Assembly: GCA_050309775.1 (NCBI GenBank)
Contig: JBNRMV010000015.1
Location: 62,001 to 126,000 of the forward strand
Length of the DNA stretch: 64,000 nt
Source: DTU072 sp050309775
GTDB lineage: Bacteria; Bacillota; Clostridia; Christensenellales; DTU072
Reading direction: 5' to 3'
The translations under genes were made by a program, and so were the position numbers. Within the stretch, counting starts at the first letter, position 1; each line of letters begins with the position of its first letter. The notes beneath the pieces are model-generated. The model did no database searches. It was not told the origin of the DNA and saw only the letters and a program-made list of their open reading frames with translations. Below, piece after piece: positions 18,905-25,887 of the stretch.

Positions 18905-19264
18905 ATGAAGAAAATTGTTTCTACCGCAACCATTATCGCAATTATATGCGTTTTGGCGTTCACGCTGATAGGCTGTACCGACAAGGAAGACACCGTCGGC
19001 ATCGATAAATTCGTAATAGACGAATTGACACTCACAGAGGGCGACACTTTTGACACCACAAAGGTAGTCATAAATTGCCATAAAACAGACGGCACCACAG
19101 CCAAAGTATCCAACAACCTGACTTTTGACAAATCAGCTCTTGGCGACAAAATAGATGACGCCAATGTTCTGTCAGACGACTCTGCAGGCGAGTACAAAAT
19201 CCCTGTGTATCACATAGGTATGCATATAGGTGACCTAACACTTAAAGTAAAAGTAAAACGCTAA
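18905..19264 (+). CDS. Small lipoprotein with an Ig-like domain
   Basis: This 119-residue protein starts at ATG 18905, 6 nt after GAGGAG. It has a lipoprotein signal (MKKIVSTATIIAII...FTLIGC, lipidated Cys24). The roughly 95-residue mature part reads like one bacterial Ig-like (Big) fold: IDKFVIDELTLTEGDTFD is the typical first strand pair, and GEYKIPVYHIGMHIGDLTLKVKVKR the last strands. It has no catalytic motif. It heads the transcript that continues into proS, with 15 nt between them, so this surface lipoprotein is probably co-expressed with a tRNA synthetase. The function is unknown; binding or a structural role is inferred from the fold. Confidence 0.85.
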   Translation: MKKIVSTATIIAIICVLAFTLIGCTDKEDTVGIDKFVIDELTLTEGDTFDTTKVVINCHKTDGTTAKVSNNLTFDKSALGDKIDDANVLSDDSAGEYKIPVYHIGMHIGDLTLKVKVKR

Positions 19265-19279
19265 AAGAAGGGGACTTGT

Positions 19280-20983
19280 ATGCTGCTTTCAAAACTTGTG
19301 GGGGAGAGAACAAAAGAGAACCCAACAGACGCGCAAATCAGAAGCCATGCTTTACTGGTACGCGCAGGTTTCATAAAACTAGTTGCAAACGGAATATGGT
19401 CGTTGGCAATGCCGGCAAAAAGGATTTGCCAAAAGATAGAAAAGATTGTGCGCGAAGAAATGGACGCCATAGACGGTCAAGAAGTCAGTTTTCCTGTGGT
19501 TATGCCTAGGGAACTGTGGGAGGAGTCGGGGCGCTACTCATCAATAGGCGACGAGATGGTACGCTTCAAAGACCGTGCGGATAGAGATTTGGTACTGGGC
19601 ATGACCCACGAAGAGGCTGCCGTACATTTGTGCAAACATTGGGTATCGAGTTATCAGCAACTGCCCTTTATGATATACCAGTTCCAGACCAAATTCCGCG
19701 ATGAAGCAAGGTCAAGGGGCGGACTCATACGAGTAAGAGAGTTTGTCATGAAGGACGCGTATTCCTTCCATTCGAGCATAGCTGACCTTGAAGCGTATTA
19801 CGAAAAGGTATATGCGGCATACAACAACATCTTTTCAAGAATAGGACTGAAGAAGTTTGTTGCCGTAAAATCCGACAGCGGAATGATGGGAGGCAGCATA
19901 GCGCACGAATACATGCTGCTGACGCCGGCAGGCGAGGACACCATTGTGCTGTGCGGCAGCTGCGACTACAAAGCCAACATAGAAGTTGCCGAAACCAAGC
20001 GTCCTCAACCCGAAAAGACCCAAAGTCAAAGCCTTGCAGAAGTGTTTACAGCAGACAAGGCGGAAATTGCCGAAATAGCCGAATACCTGAACATTGAGCC
20101 AAAACAAACCATAAAAGCCGTCAGCTATAATATAAAAGGCAGTGAAGAATTGGTTGTGGCGTTCACAAGAGGAGACCTTGAAATAAATGAGGCAAAACTA
20201 AAAAAAGTAATAAAAAAGGACATTGTTCCGGCAAACCTTGCCGACACAAAAGCGCTTTATGCAGGCAACATAGGACCCATAGGGCTGAACAACAAAAATA
20301 TGACGCTTGTCTTTGACGCCTCCTTGAAAGGCGCCAACAACATGGTAACCGGAGCCAACAAACCGGAATACCACCTTACGGGCGTAGATGTTGCAAGAGA
20401 TGTCGGAGAATTGGATTTCTATGACATCTCAAAAGTGCAGGAGAATGACATTTGCCCCGTATGCGGCGGCAGCTTGCATCTTGAGAACGGTATAGAAGTA
20501 GGCAACATATTCCAGCTTGGCACAAAGTACACTAAGTCAATGGATATGACAATACTGGACAGAGACGGCAACACACAACACCCCATTATGGGTTGTTATG
20601 GCATAGGAATAGGCAGATCGCTGGCATCGGTTGCTGAAGAATCAAACGATGAATTCGGACTTATCTGGCCGATGAGCATAGCGCCGTGGCAGGTCTATCT
20701 GTGCGGTTTGCGGCTTGACGACAAAGATGTCAGAAGCAAAGCAGACGCCCTTTATCAACAAATGAAGGACGCCGGAATAGAAGTAATATATGATGACAGA
20801 GATGTTTCCGCAGGCGTGAAGTTTTCGGATTGCGACCTTATGGGTATACCGTTGAGGGTAGTAATCAGTCCGCGTTCGCTGGCAAACAATGAGGTTGAGA
20901 TTCAAGCAAGAGATAGGAGCCAAAAAAAGAGCATTGATATAAGAGAAGTAACAACAGAGCTGATTAAAATAATCCAAAAATAA
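19280..20983 (+). CDS. proS: Prolyl-tRNA synthetase (bacterial type, with editing insertion)
   Basis: This 567-residue class II synthetase charges tRNA-Pro with proline. Motif 2 is seen in TKFRDEARSRGGLIRVREFVM and motif 3 in GCYGIGIGRSLAS. The insertion at about 225-405 (AEIAEIAEYLNIEPKQTIKAV to VTGANKPEYHLTGVDV) is the YbaK-like editing domain that clears Ala-tRNA-Pro, and the C-terminal anticodon-binding domain is complete (IAPWQVYLCGL to the end). The length is normal for the bacterial form. AAGGGGAC precedes ATG 19280. The gene sits between two lipoprotein genes on one apparent transcript. No T-box leader is visible upstream, so control by uncharged tRNA-Pro is not supported. Confidence 0.96.
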   Translation: MLLSKLVGERTKENPTDAQIRSHALLVRAGFIKLVANGIWSLAMPAKRICQKIEKIVREEMDAIDGQEVSFPVVMPRELWEESGRYSSIGDEMVRFKDRADRDLVLGMTHEEAAVHLCKHWVSSYQQLPFMIYQFQTKFRDEARSRGGLIRVREFVMKDAYSFHSSIADLEAYYEKVYAAYNNIFSRIGLKKFVAVKSDSGMMGGSIAHEYMLLTPAGEDTIVLCGSCDYKANIEVAETKRPQPEKTQSQSLAEVFTADKAEIAEIAEYLNIEPKQTIKAVSYNIKGSEELVVAFTRGDLEINEAKLKKVIKKDIVPANLADTKALYAGNIGPIGLNNKNMTLVFDASLKGANNMVTGANKPEYHLTGVDVARDVGELDFYDISKVQENDICPVCGGSLHLENGIEVGNIFQLGTKYTKSMDMTILDRDGNTQHPIMGCYGIGIGRSLASVAEESNDEFGLIWPMSIAPWQVYLCGLRLDDKDVRSKADALYQQMKDAGIEVIYDDRDVSAGVKFSDCDLMGIPLRVVISPRSLANNEVEIQARDRSQKKSIDIREVTTELIKIIQK

Positions 20984-20999
20984 TTCTTGGGAGGATTGT

Positions 21000-22637
21000 A
21001 TGAAAAAAGCCTTATTCGCACTACTAATTATTTTAGTAATGGCTATGCTTATCGCCGGCTGCACACCTACGGGACCAAGAGGTGACAATGGGAAAAACGG
21101 AGGCGATGACGATACTTGGAAGACAATTGCCGGTGACGAGGGCGAAATGTACAAAACTCTCGTTCAGGGCGCTATGGGTTCGCTTCGGGACATTTCCGAC
21201 CAAAAAGTCAACACCACAAACCCCATCTTTTCTATTGACTCAAAGCTGAAGCTGGAATTCAATGAGTTCAACCTTTGGTTAGAGTTCAAAATGAACTACA
21301 AGCTGAACGATGACAAAGTGCTGAAATTCTCCGCCGAAATACTGAACGATGACGAATCGGAGGTTATTGTAGGCGCTTACTTTATGGACGGGTACTTGTA
21401 TCTCAAACTGCTTGACGGCGAAGCCGGCAAAATGAAGTTCCCCATAAAGAACCAAGTTATCGGAGACCTGTTCCCCATAAAGTATAAAACAACCGATGTG
21501 GCTGCCATGTCAGTGTTGCTCAGCAGCATTATTGAAGTTCAAGGCAACATTACCGGAAAGACCAGAACAAACGGCACCATTCATGAATTTCAATACAGCT
21601 TTGACATAAATCTCCCCAAAACACTGCAAAAAATTGTCGATTCCTTTGACCTTGAACAAATGGAAGGAATAGACACCGATATGCTTTCGATTATTATTCA
21701 AAGAGTTTTGGGCGTCACGCTTGAAGATATTGAGGCAGGCAATCTTCCCAGTTCTTCGGTGAGCGTTGACTTCGCAACTTCCGGACAAAAACTGACAAAC
21801 TTCAAACTTAACCTGGATGTTGACCAATCGACCTCACAAAACACCTTGTTTGGCGGCGGCGACATAGATGTCACAATTGACCTGGAAAAACTTACGATAG
21901 ACAATAAATATACCTCAATTCCGTTCTTCACCAAAAAGATAGAAACCCCTGACGGAGATTTGGTTGACGAGTACACAACTTATCAGAACTATCTTGACCA
22001 GAGCTTTGGAGTCAGATTTGCCATAACCGAAAAGGGCGACACCGCTGCCGAAAACAGAAATTTCTTCCTAAAGGCCGAAATGAAACTTGACATTGAAGAA
22101 GTAAACGGCAATGATGTGCTGATAGAAATACTTGACGAGGACGGCAAACCAATTACGGGCTTATACTTTGACGACGGCATGCTTTATTTGTATACCACAA
22201 AGGAAGATGACGGCTATCAGAAGCGCCAAACGCTGGAATTGGATGTAGTAGAACTCTTTGAAAGGATTTTTGAGGGAGATATAATAATAGACAATCCCGA
22301 ACCCAGCGAAAAGAGAGAGGCCATCGAATATGTTGCTTTCGTAATAGGGGCGTTGAGAATAACAGACGAAAAAATATCCTTTACGATAGACGACAACTTC
22401 TATGATGTGCTTTTGCCGGGCTTTGAGAACATTATTCAATACGCAAACGACATTTTGGACAATCCGGACATTGACCTTGAAGAAATACTTTTTGAGGCTT
22501 TTGACACGGATATAATAGAATACCTTATGGCTAGGGCGTTCGAGTTTACCATTGACCTTGCAGAAGAAGCCGACAGTTTTGTATATATCATTGACGGCGA
22601 CATAGGTTTTCCGGAAGATATGATTGAAGAACAATAG
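21000..22637 (+). CDS. Lipoprotein with duplicated beta-rich halves
   Basis: This 545-residue protein has a textbook lipobox (MLIAGC, lipidated Cys21). A short collagen-like, charged linker (GPRGDNGKNGGDDD) follows the Cys. The mature part has two related halves: AEILNDDESEVIVGAYFMDGYLYLKLLDGE (about 115-145) and IEILDEDGKPITGLYFDDGMLYLYTTKED (about 375-405), each next to a strand-rich LKLEFNEFNLWLEFKM or FLKAEMKLDI element. This looks like an internal duplication of a fold that could be LppX/LprG-like (lipid-carrier), though I cannot confirm that. GGAGG precedes ATG 21000, 16 nt after proS, so it is the last gene of that operon. A strong terminator follows. No function is assigned. Confidence 0.85.
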   Translation: MKKALFALLIILVMAMLIAGCTPTGPRGDNGKNGGDDDTWKTIAGDEGEMYKTLVQGAMGSLRDISDQKVNTTNPIFSIDSKLKLEFNEFNLWLEFKMNYKLNDDKVLKFSAEILNDDESEVIVGAYFMDGYLYLKLLDGEAGKMKFPIKNQVIGDLFPIKYKTTDVAAMSVLLSSIIEVQGNITGKTRTNGTIHEFQYSFDINLPKTLQKIVDSFDLEQMEGIDTDMLSIIIQRVLGVTLEDIEAGNLPSSSVSVDFATSGQKLTNFKLNLDVDQSTSQNTLFGGGDIDVTIDLEKLTIDNKYTSIPFFTKKIETPDGDLVDEYTTYQNYLDQSFGVRFAITEKGDTAAENRNFFLKAEMKLDIEEVNGNDVLIEILDEDGKPITGLYFDDGMLYLYTTKEDDGYQKRQTLELDVVELFERIFEGDIIIDNPEPSEKREAIEYVAFVIGALRITDEKISFTIDDNFYDVLLPGFENIIQYANDILDNPDIDLEEILFEAFDTDIIEYLMARAFEFTIDLAEEADSFVYIIDGDIGFPEDMIEEQ

Positions 22638-22655
22638 GCAAAAAACAACAATAAT

Positions 22656-22686
22656 AAAATACCGCCCTTGAGGCGGTATTTTTTTG
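22656..22686. terminator. Terminator between convergent lipoprotein and dapB genes
   Basis: AAATACCGCC and GGCGGTATTT form a 10-bp stem with a 5-nt loop and a T-run on the plus strand. The minus strand is also T-rich after the stem (TTTTATTATTG), so it may serve both directions. Confidence 0.88.
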
Positions 22687-22716
22687 CGATAATTTGGGCT
22701 TTGTTTCCCGGTTGGG

Positions 22717-23469
22717 CTATTTGTTCAGCATGTCCGACATATCATAGATGCCGTTCTTTTTGCCGACAATAAACTCTGCGGCATTTATGCTGCCGCGCGC
22801 AAGTATCGACCTGTTTTCGGACTCGTGCGAAAGGGTGACAACTTCATTATTCATTATGAACATAACGCTGTGTTTGCCGACTATGCTGCCTCCGCGCACT
22901 GCGTGAATGCCTATTTCGTTTTTGTCGCGTTTGCCGGTAATGCCGTCTCTGCCGTAGACAAACTTTGAGCAGGGAAGCTCGTCCTTTACGGCATTGGCAA
23001 GCATTTTTGCCGTGCCGCTGGGGGCGTCTATTTTTTGGTTGTGGTGCATTTCGATTATTTCAATCTCTGACTTGTGTCCCACAGCCTGACTTGCCTTTTT
23101 TACCAGTTCCACAAGCAGGTTTATGCCCATTGACATGTTTCCGCTTTGAAAAATCGGAATGGACTGTGAGGCTTTGTTGATATAGCTTTGTTCCTCATCG
23201 TCAAAGCCCGTTGTGGCGATGACGCAGGGGATACGGTGCTTTATGGCATAGGGCAAGTAGTCGTAAATGCCGTTATGTACTGAAAAATCAATTATGCAAT
23301 CAACTTTTTGGTTTACTTCGTTGCAGGAGGCAAATACAGGCACTTCAAATATGTTATCATTCAGGTATTTGTCAACTCCGCAGCAAGCTCTGAGGTGTTG
23401 TTCTTCTTTCAGGCAGTCATAGACAACTTTGCCCATTCTTCCGCCTATTCCGTATATCAAAATATCCAT
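22717..23469 (-). CDS. dapB: 4-hydroxy-tetrahydrodipicolinate reductase
   Basis: This 250-residue enzyme reduces the DapA product to tetrahydrodipicolinate in the diaminopimelate/lysine pathway, which feeds peptidoglycan and, in spore formers, dipicolinate. The N-terminal nucleotide-binding loop is IYGIGGRMGKVV. The catalytic and substrate-binding segment is EMHHNQKIDAPSGTA, with the usual His-His and Lys. GRDGITGKRDKNEIGIHAVRGG and the C-terminal SRGSINAAEFIVGK-like end are typical. The start lies 3 nt after the dapA stop, so the two are translationally close. It is the last gene of the riboswitch-controlled asd-dapA-dapB unit. Confidence 0.95.
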   Translation of the reverse strand: MDILIYGIGGRMGKVVYDCLKEEQHLRACCGVDKYLNDNIFEVPVFASCNEVNQKVDCIIDFSVHNGIYDYLPYAIKHRIPCVIATTGFDDEEQSYINKASQSIPIFQSGNMSMGINLLVELVKKASQAVGHKSEIEIIEMHHNQKIDAPSGTAKMLANAVKDELPCSKFVYGRDGITGKRDKNEIGIHAVRGGSIVGKHSVMFIMNNEVVTLSHESENRSILARGSINAAEFIVGKKNGIYDMSDMLNK

Positions 23470-23472
23470 GGT

Positions 23473-24354
23473 TTACTCCTTGAAGGGTATGCCAAAATCC
23501 TTCATAGCTTTTTTTAATTGCGCCACCTTTTCCATTTTTGTAAGCGGCAGGCGCATATAGTCGCTGCAAAGTCCCATCAATGCCGCAGCTGTTTTTACGG
23601 GAATGGGGTTTACTTCGCAGAACAGTGCGCTTACAAGTTCGCTAATCGACAGTTGCATTTCAAAACACTTTTGAATATCGCCGTCAAAGTACGCTCTGCC
23701 CATATCGGCTATGTATTTCGGGATAATGTTTGAGGCAACGGAAATTATGGCTTTGCCGCCGACGGCATAACAAGGGTAGATAAGTCCGTCTTCACCGCTC
23801 ATAAGGTCGAGCCTGTCGCCGCACAGCCGGTATATCTCCATCATTTGCGATAGATTGCCCGAGGCTTCCTTGATTGCGGAGATGTTCCGGTAGCCGGCAA
23901 GTTTTGCAACGGTTTCCGGCAGCATGTTCAAACCTGTTCTGGAGGGGACATTGTACATTATGATAGGAATGTTTATGCTGTCGGCAATAGCCTTGTAGTG
24001 CGCCACAACACCGTTTTGGGTGGCCTTGTTGTAGTAGGGGGTGACGACAAGCACTCCGTCAGCGCCAAGCGCCTCTGCTTCCTTTGAGTACTCAATAGCC
24101 GTATAGGTGTTGTTGCTGCCCGTTCCAAGTATAACCGGCACAGCGCCGTTTACTCTTGAAATGGCAAATTCGGCAACGGCAGTCCGTTCGGAGTGCGTCA
24201 TTGTTGTCGGTTCGCCGGTAGTGCCGTTTATGACAAGGGCATTTATGCCGGCTTTAAGCTGCATGTCTATAAGACCGCCCAAAGCCTCAAAATCCAGCTT
24301 GTCATCTCTGAAAGGTGTTATCAGCGCCGTTGCGGCGCCCTGAAATATACTCAT
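23473..24354 (-). CDS. dapA: 4-hydroxy-tetrahydrodipicolinate synthase
   Basis: This 293-residue class I aldolase condenses pyruvate with aspartate semialdehyde, the first committed step to diaminopimelate. Family motifs are complete: NGTTGEPTTMTHSER, the YNVPSRTG segment with its conserved Tyr, and IKEASGN with the Schiff-base Lys. An AGGAG site precedes the ATG. It lies 15 nt after asd, and the same leader riboswitch should control it when lysine is abundant. The length is normal. Confidence 0.97.
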   Translation of the reverse strand: MSIFQGAATALITPFRDDKLDFEALGGLIDMQLKAGINALVINGTTGEPTTMTHSERTAVAEFAISRVNGAVPVILGTGSNNTYTAIEYSKEAEALGADGVLVVTPYYNKATQNGVVAHYKAIADSINIPIIMYNVPSRTGLNMLPETVAKLAGYRNISAIKEASGNLSQMMEIYRLCGDRLDLMSGEDGLIYPCYAVGGKAIISVASNIIPKYIADMGRAYFDGDIQKCFEMQLSISELVSALFCEVNPIPVKTAAALMGLCSDYMRLPLTKMEKVAQLKKAMKDFGIPFKE

Positions 24355-24369
24355 AATTATATCTCCTAA

Positions 24370-25371
24370 TTATTTTTGTTCTGTTATAAGATATTCAAGA
24401 ATTTGTACAGCGTTCGTTGCTGCGCCTTTTCTTATGTTGTCAGCAACAACCCACAGGTTGCAGCCGGACTCAACGGAATCGTCAAGACGGATTCTGCCGA
24501 CAAAAACTTCGTCCTTGTCTTCGGCATAAATCGGCATGGGATAAACATTGTTTGCGGGGTCGTCAACAATCTTTATGCCTTTTTGCGCCGCAAGACATTC
24601 TTTTATGCCTTCAAGAGTGCAGGGCTTGTTGAATTCGACATTGATTGATTCGCTGTGTCCATGATATACCGGCACTCTGACCGTCGTCGCCGTAACCCTT
24701 ATGTTTTGGTCATTGAAAATCTTTTTGGTCTCAAAAACCATTTTTTGTTCTTCCTTGGTGTATCCGTTGGGAAGGAATACATCGATATGCGGAATGACAT
24801 TGCCAAAAATAGGGTAGATGAACTTCTTTAGTTCACTCTTGCCGGCAACGCCGTTTTGCAAATCTTCATAGCCAGCCACTCCGGCTCCGCTGACAGCCTG
24901 ATAAGTCGAATAAACAACTCTCTTAATGGAATACTTGTCATGCAAAGGCTTGAGCGCCACTACGGCTTGAATTGTCGAGCAATTCGGGTTGGCAATTATG
25001 CCCTTGTTTTTGAGCGCGTCAGCGCCGTTTACTTCCGGCACAATTAACGGCACTTCGGGGTCCGTCCTCCATTGGCTTGAATTGTCTATTACCGTGCAGC
25101 CATGCGCGGCAAATATCGGCGCAAAAGTTTTTGAGGTGCCGCCGCCTGCGGAAAAGAGGGCAAAGTCAAGTTTTTTGTCGACAATGTTTTCTTCTTTAAG
25201 CTCTATGATTGTGTGCGGTTTTCCCATGAAGTCAACGACTTTGCCTGCTGATTTTGCAGAGGCATAGAGATAATAGTTGGCGACAGGGGGTTTGCGTTCG
25301 GTAAGAACTTGCAAAAATTTGTTGCCTACCATACCGGTTGCTCCAACGATGGCTACATTGTAAGTTTTCAT
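24370..25371 (-). CDS. asd: Aspartate-semialdehyde dehydrogenase
   Basis: This 333-residue enzyme reduces aspartyl phosphate to aspartate semialdehyde, the branch point to lysine, threonine and methionine. The N-terminal NAD(P)-binding motif is VAIVGATGMVGNKF and the catalytic Cys lies in IIANPNCSTIQ. The later VPVYHGHSESINVEF segment carries the conserved His. The start follows GGAGG (plus-strand complement at 25381-25385). It is the first gene behind a lysine riboswitch with an intrinsic terminator, so expression should fall when lysine is high. Confidence 0.97.
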   Translation of the reverse strand: MKTYNVAIVGATGMVGNKFLQVLTERKPPVANYYLYASAKSAGKVVDFMGKPHTIIELKEENIVDKKLDFALFSAGGGTSKTFAPIFAAHGCTVIDNSSQWRTDPEVPLIVPEVNGADALKNKGIIANPNCSTIQAVVALKPLHDKYSIKRVVYSTYQAVSGAGVAGYEDLQNGVAGKSELKKFIYPIFGNVIPHIDVFLPNGYTKEEQKMVFETKKIFNDQNIRVTATTVRVPVYHGHSESINVEFNKPCTLEGIKECLAAQKGIKIVDDPANNVYPMPIYAEDKDEVFVGRIRLDDSVESGCNLWVVADNIRKGAATNAVQILEYLITEQK

Positions 25372-25388
25372 ATATTTTGTCCTCCAAA

Positions 25389-25422
25389 TAAAAAATAGCG
25401 GTATTGTCGATAAACACCGCTA
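25389..25422 (-). terminator. Riboswitch expression-platform terminator
   Basis: On the minus strand TAGCGGT and ACCGCTA pair around a 13-nt loop and are followed by ATTTTTTATTT. It lies between the lysine aptamer and the asd ribosome binding site, as expected for transcription termination on ligand binding. Confidence 0.85.
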
Positions 25423-25445
25423 AATAAAGGCTGGTATAATGCTGA

Positions 25446-25628
25446 TTAGCGCTCCACCTAAGTATGTTCGGCGGCAGTACACAGGGTTTCCCTCTGAGTC
25501 CCAACACAGTTCCCGCAAGTAGGAAAAATGTTTCGGCGGTTATGCCCTTTCTGCCCTTTTTTAGGGTCTTGCGCCCTCTTCCGTATTCGGAACAAAAGGA
25601 TTTACTTTTGCTAACCGCTCCTCTATTC
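25446..25628 (-). ncRNA. Lysine riboswitch (L-box) upstream of asd
   Basis: Read on the minus strand, the leader contains the conserved lysine-aptamer blocks in order. These are GAGGAGCGGTTAGCAAAAGTA at the 5' side of P1/P2 (AGAGGnGC...AGTA), GGGCAGAAAGGGC with AACCGCCGAAA (the GCCGAAA core), TTGGGACTCAGAGGGAAACCC, and TACTGCC...GGTGGAGCGC closing the aptamer. The promoter, aptamer, terminator and asd order is canonical. The aptamer should bind lysine and stop transcription of asd-dapA-dapB. Confidence 0.92.
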
Positions 25629-25645
25629 AAGCAAGTGTTTTGTAC

Positions 25646-25674
25646 ATATTATCAAAAATACCGCTCCTTGTCAA
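25646..25674 (-). promoter_or_regulatory. Promoter of the lysine-riboswitch leader
   Basis: On the minus strand TTGACA (25674-25669), a 17-nt spacer and TAATAT (25651-25646) place the transcript start about 10 nt before the aptamer. Confidence 0.88.
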
Positions 25675-25766
25675 GGGTTTGATGCGATATTTAGTATATA
25701 CATTCTATTGCTGCCACTTTCATTATGTTATATGATTAAGATAAATTTAAGGTAAATCATTGATAC

Positions 25767-25848
25767 TTAAAAAGTAAAACAGCATATTTTTGTAGCAACT
25801 TTTTACTTTTAATTTATTTAGGTGAAAATTGTTTGACTTTGTTTTACT
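25767..25848. promoter_or_regulatory. Candidate operator: repeated AGTAAAA/TTTTACT boxes
   Basis: AGTAAAA occurs at 25773-25779 and its complement TTTTACT at 25801-25807 and 25842-25848, the last inside the promoter spacer of the STAND regulator. The first two form a near-inverted repeat (TTAAAAAGTAAAA / TTTTTACTTTTAA). The region is AT-rich, so chance repeats are possible. Confidence 0.35.
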
Positions 25849-25861
25849 GAAAATTTACAAT
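25833..25861 (+). promoter_or_regulatory. Promoter of the STAND/SARP regulator
   Basis: TTGACT (25833-25838), a 17-nt spacer and TACAAT (25856-25861) precede GCAGGAGG and ATG 25888. Confidence 0.78.
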
Positions 25862-25887
25862 AGATGTAAGCTTAGCAGGAGGCTGGA

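Noticed and set aside
18877..19279. T-box leader controlling proS
   Set aside because: The leader before the first gene is only about 20 nt, and the 15 nt between the lipoprotein and proS cannot hold a T-box.
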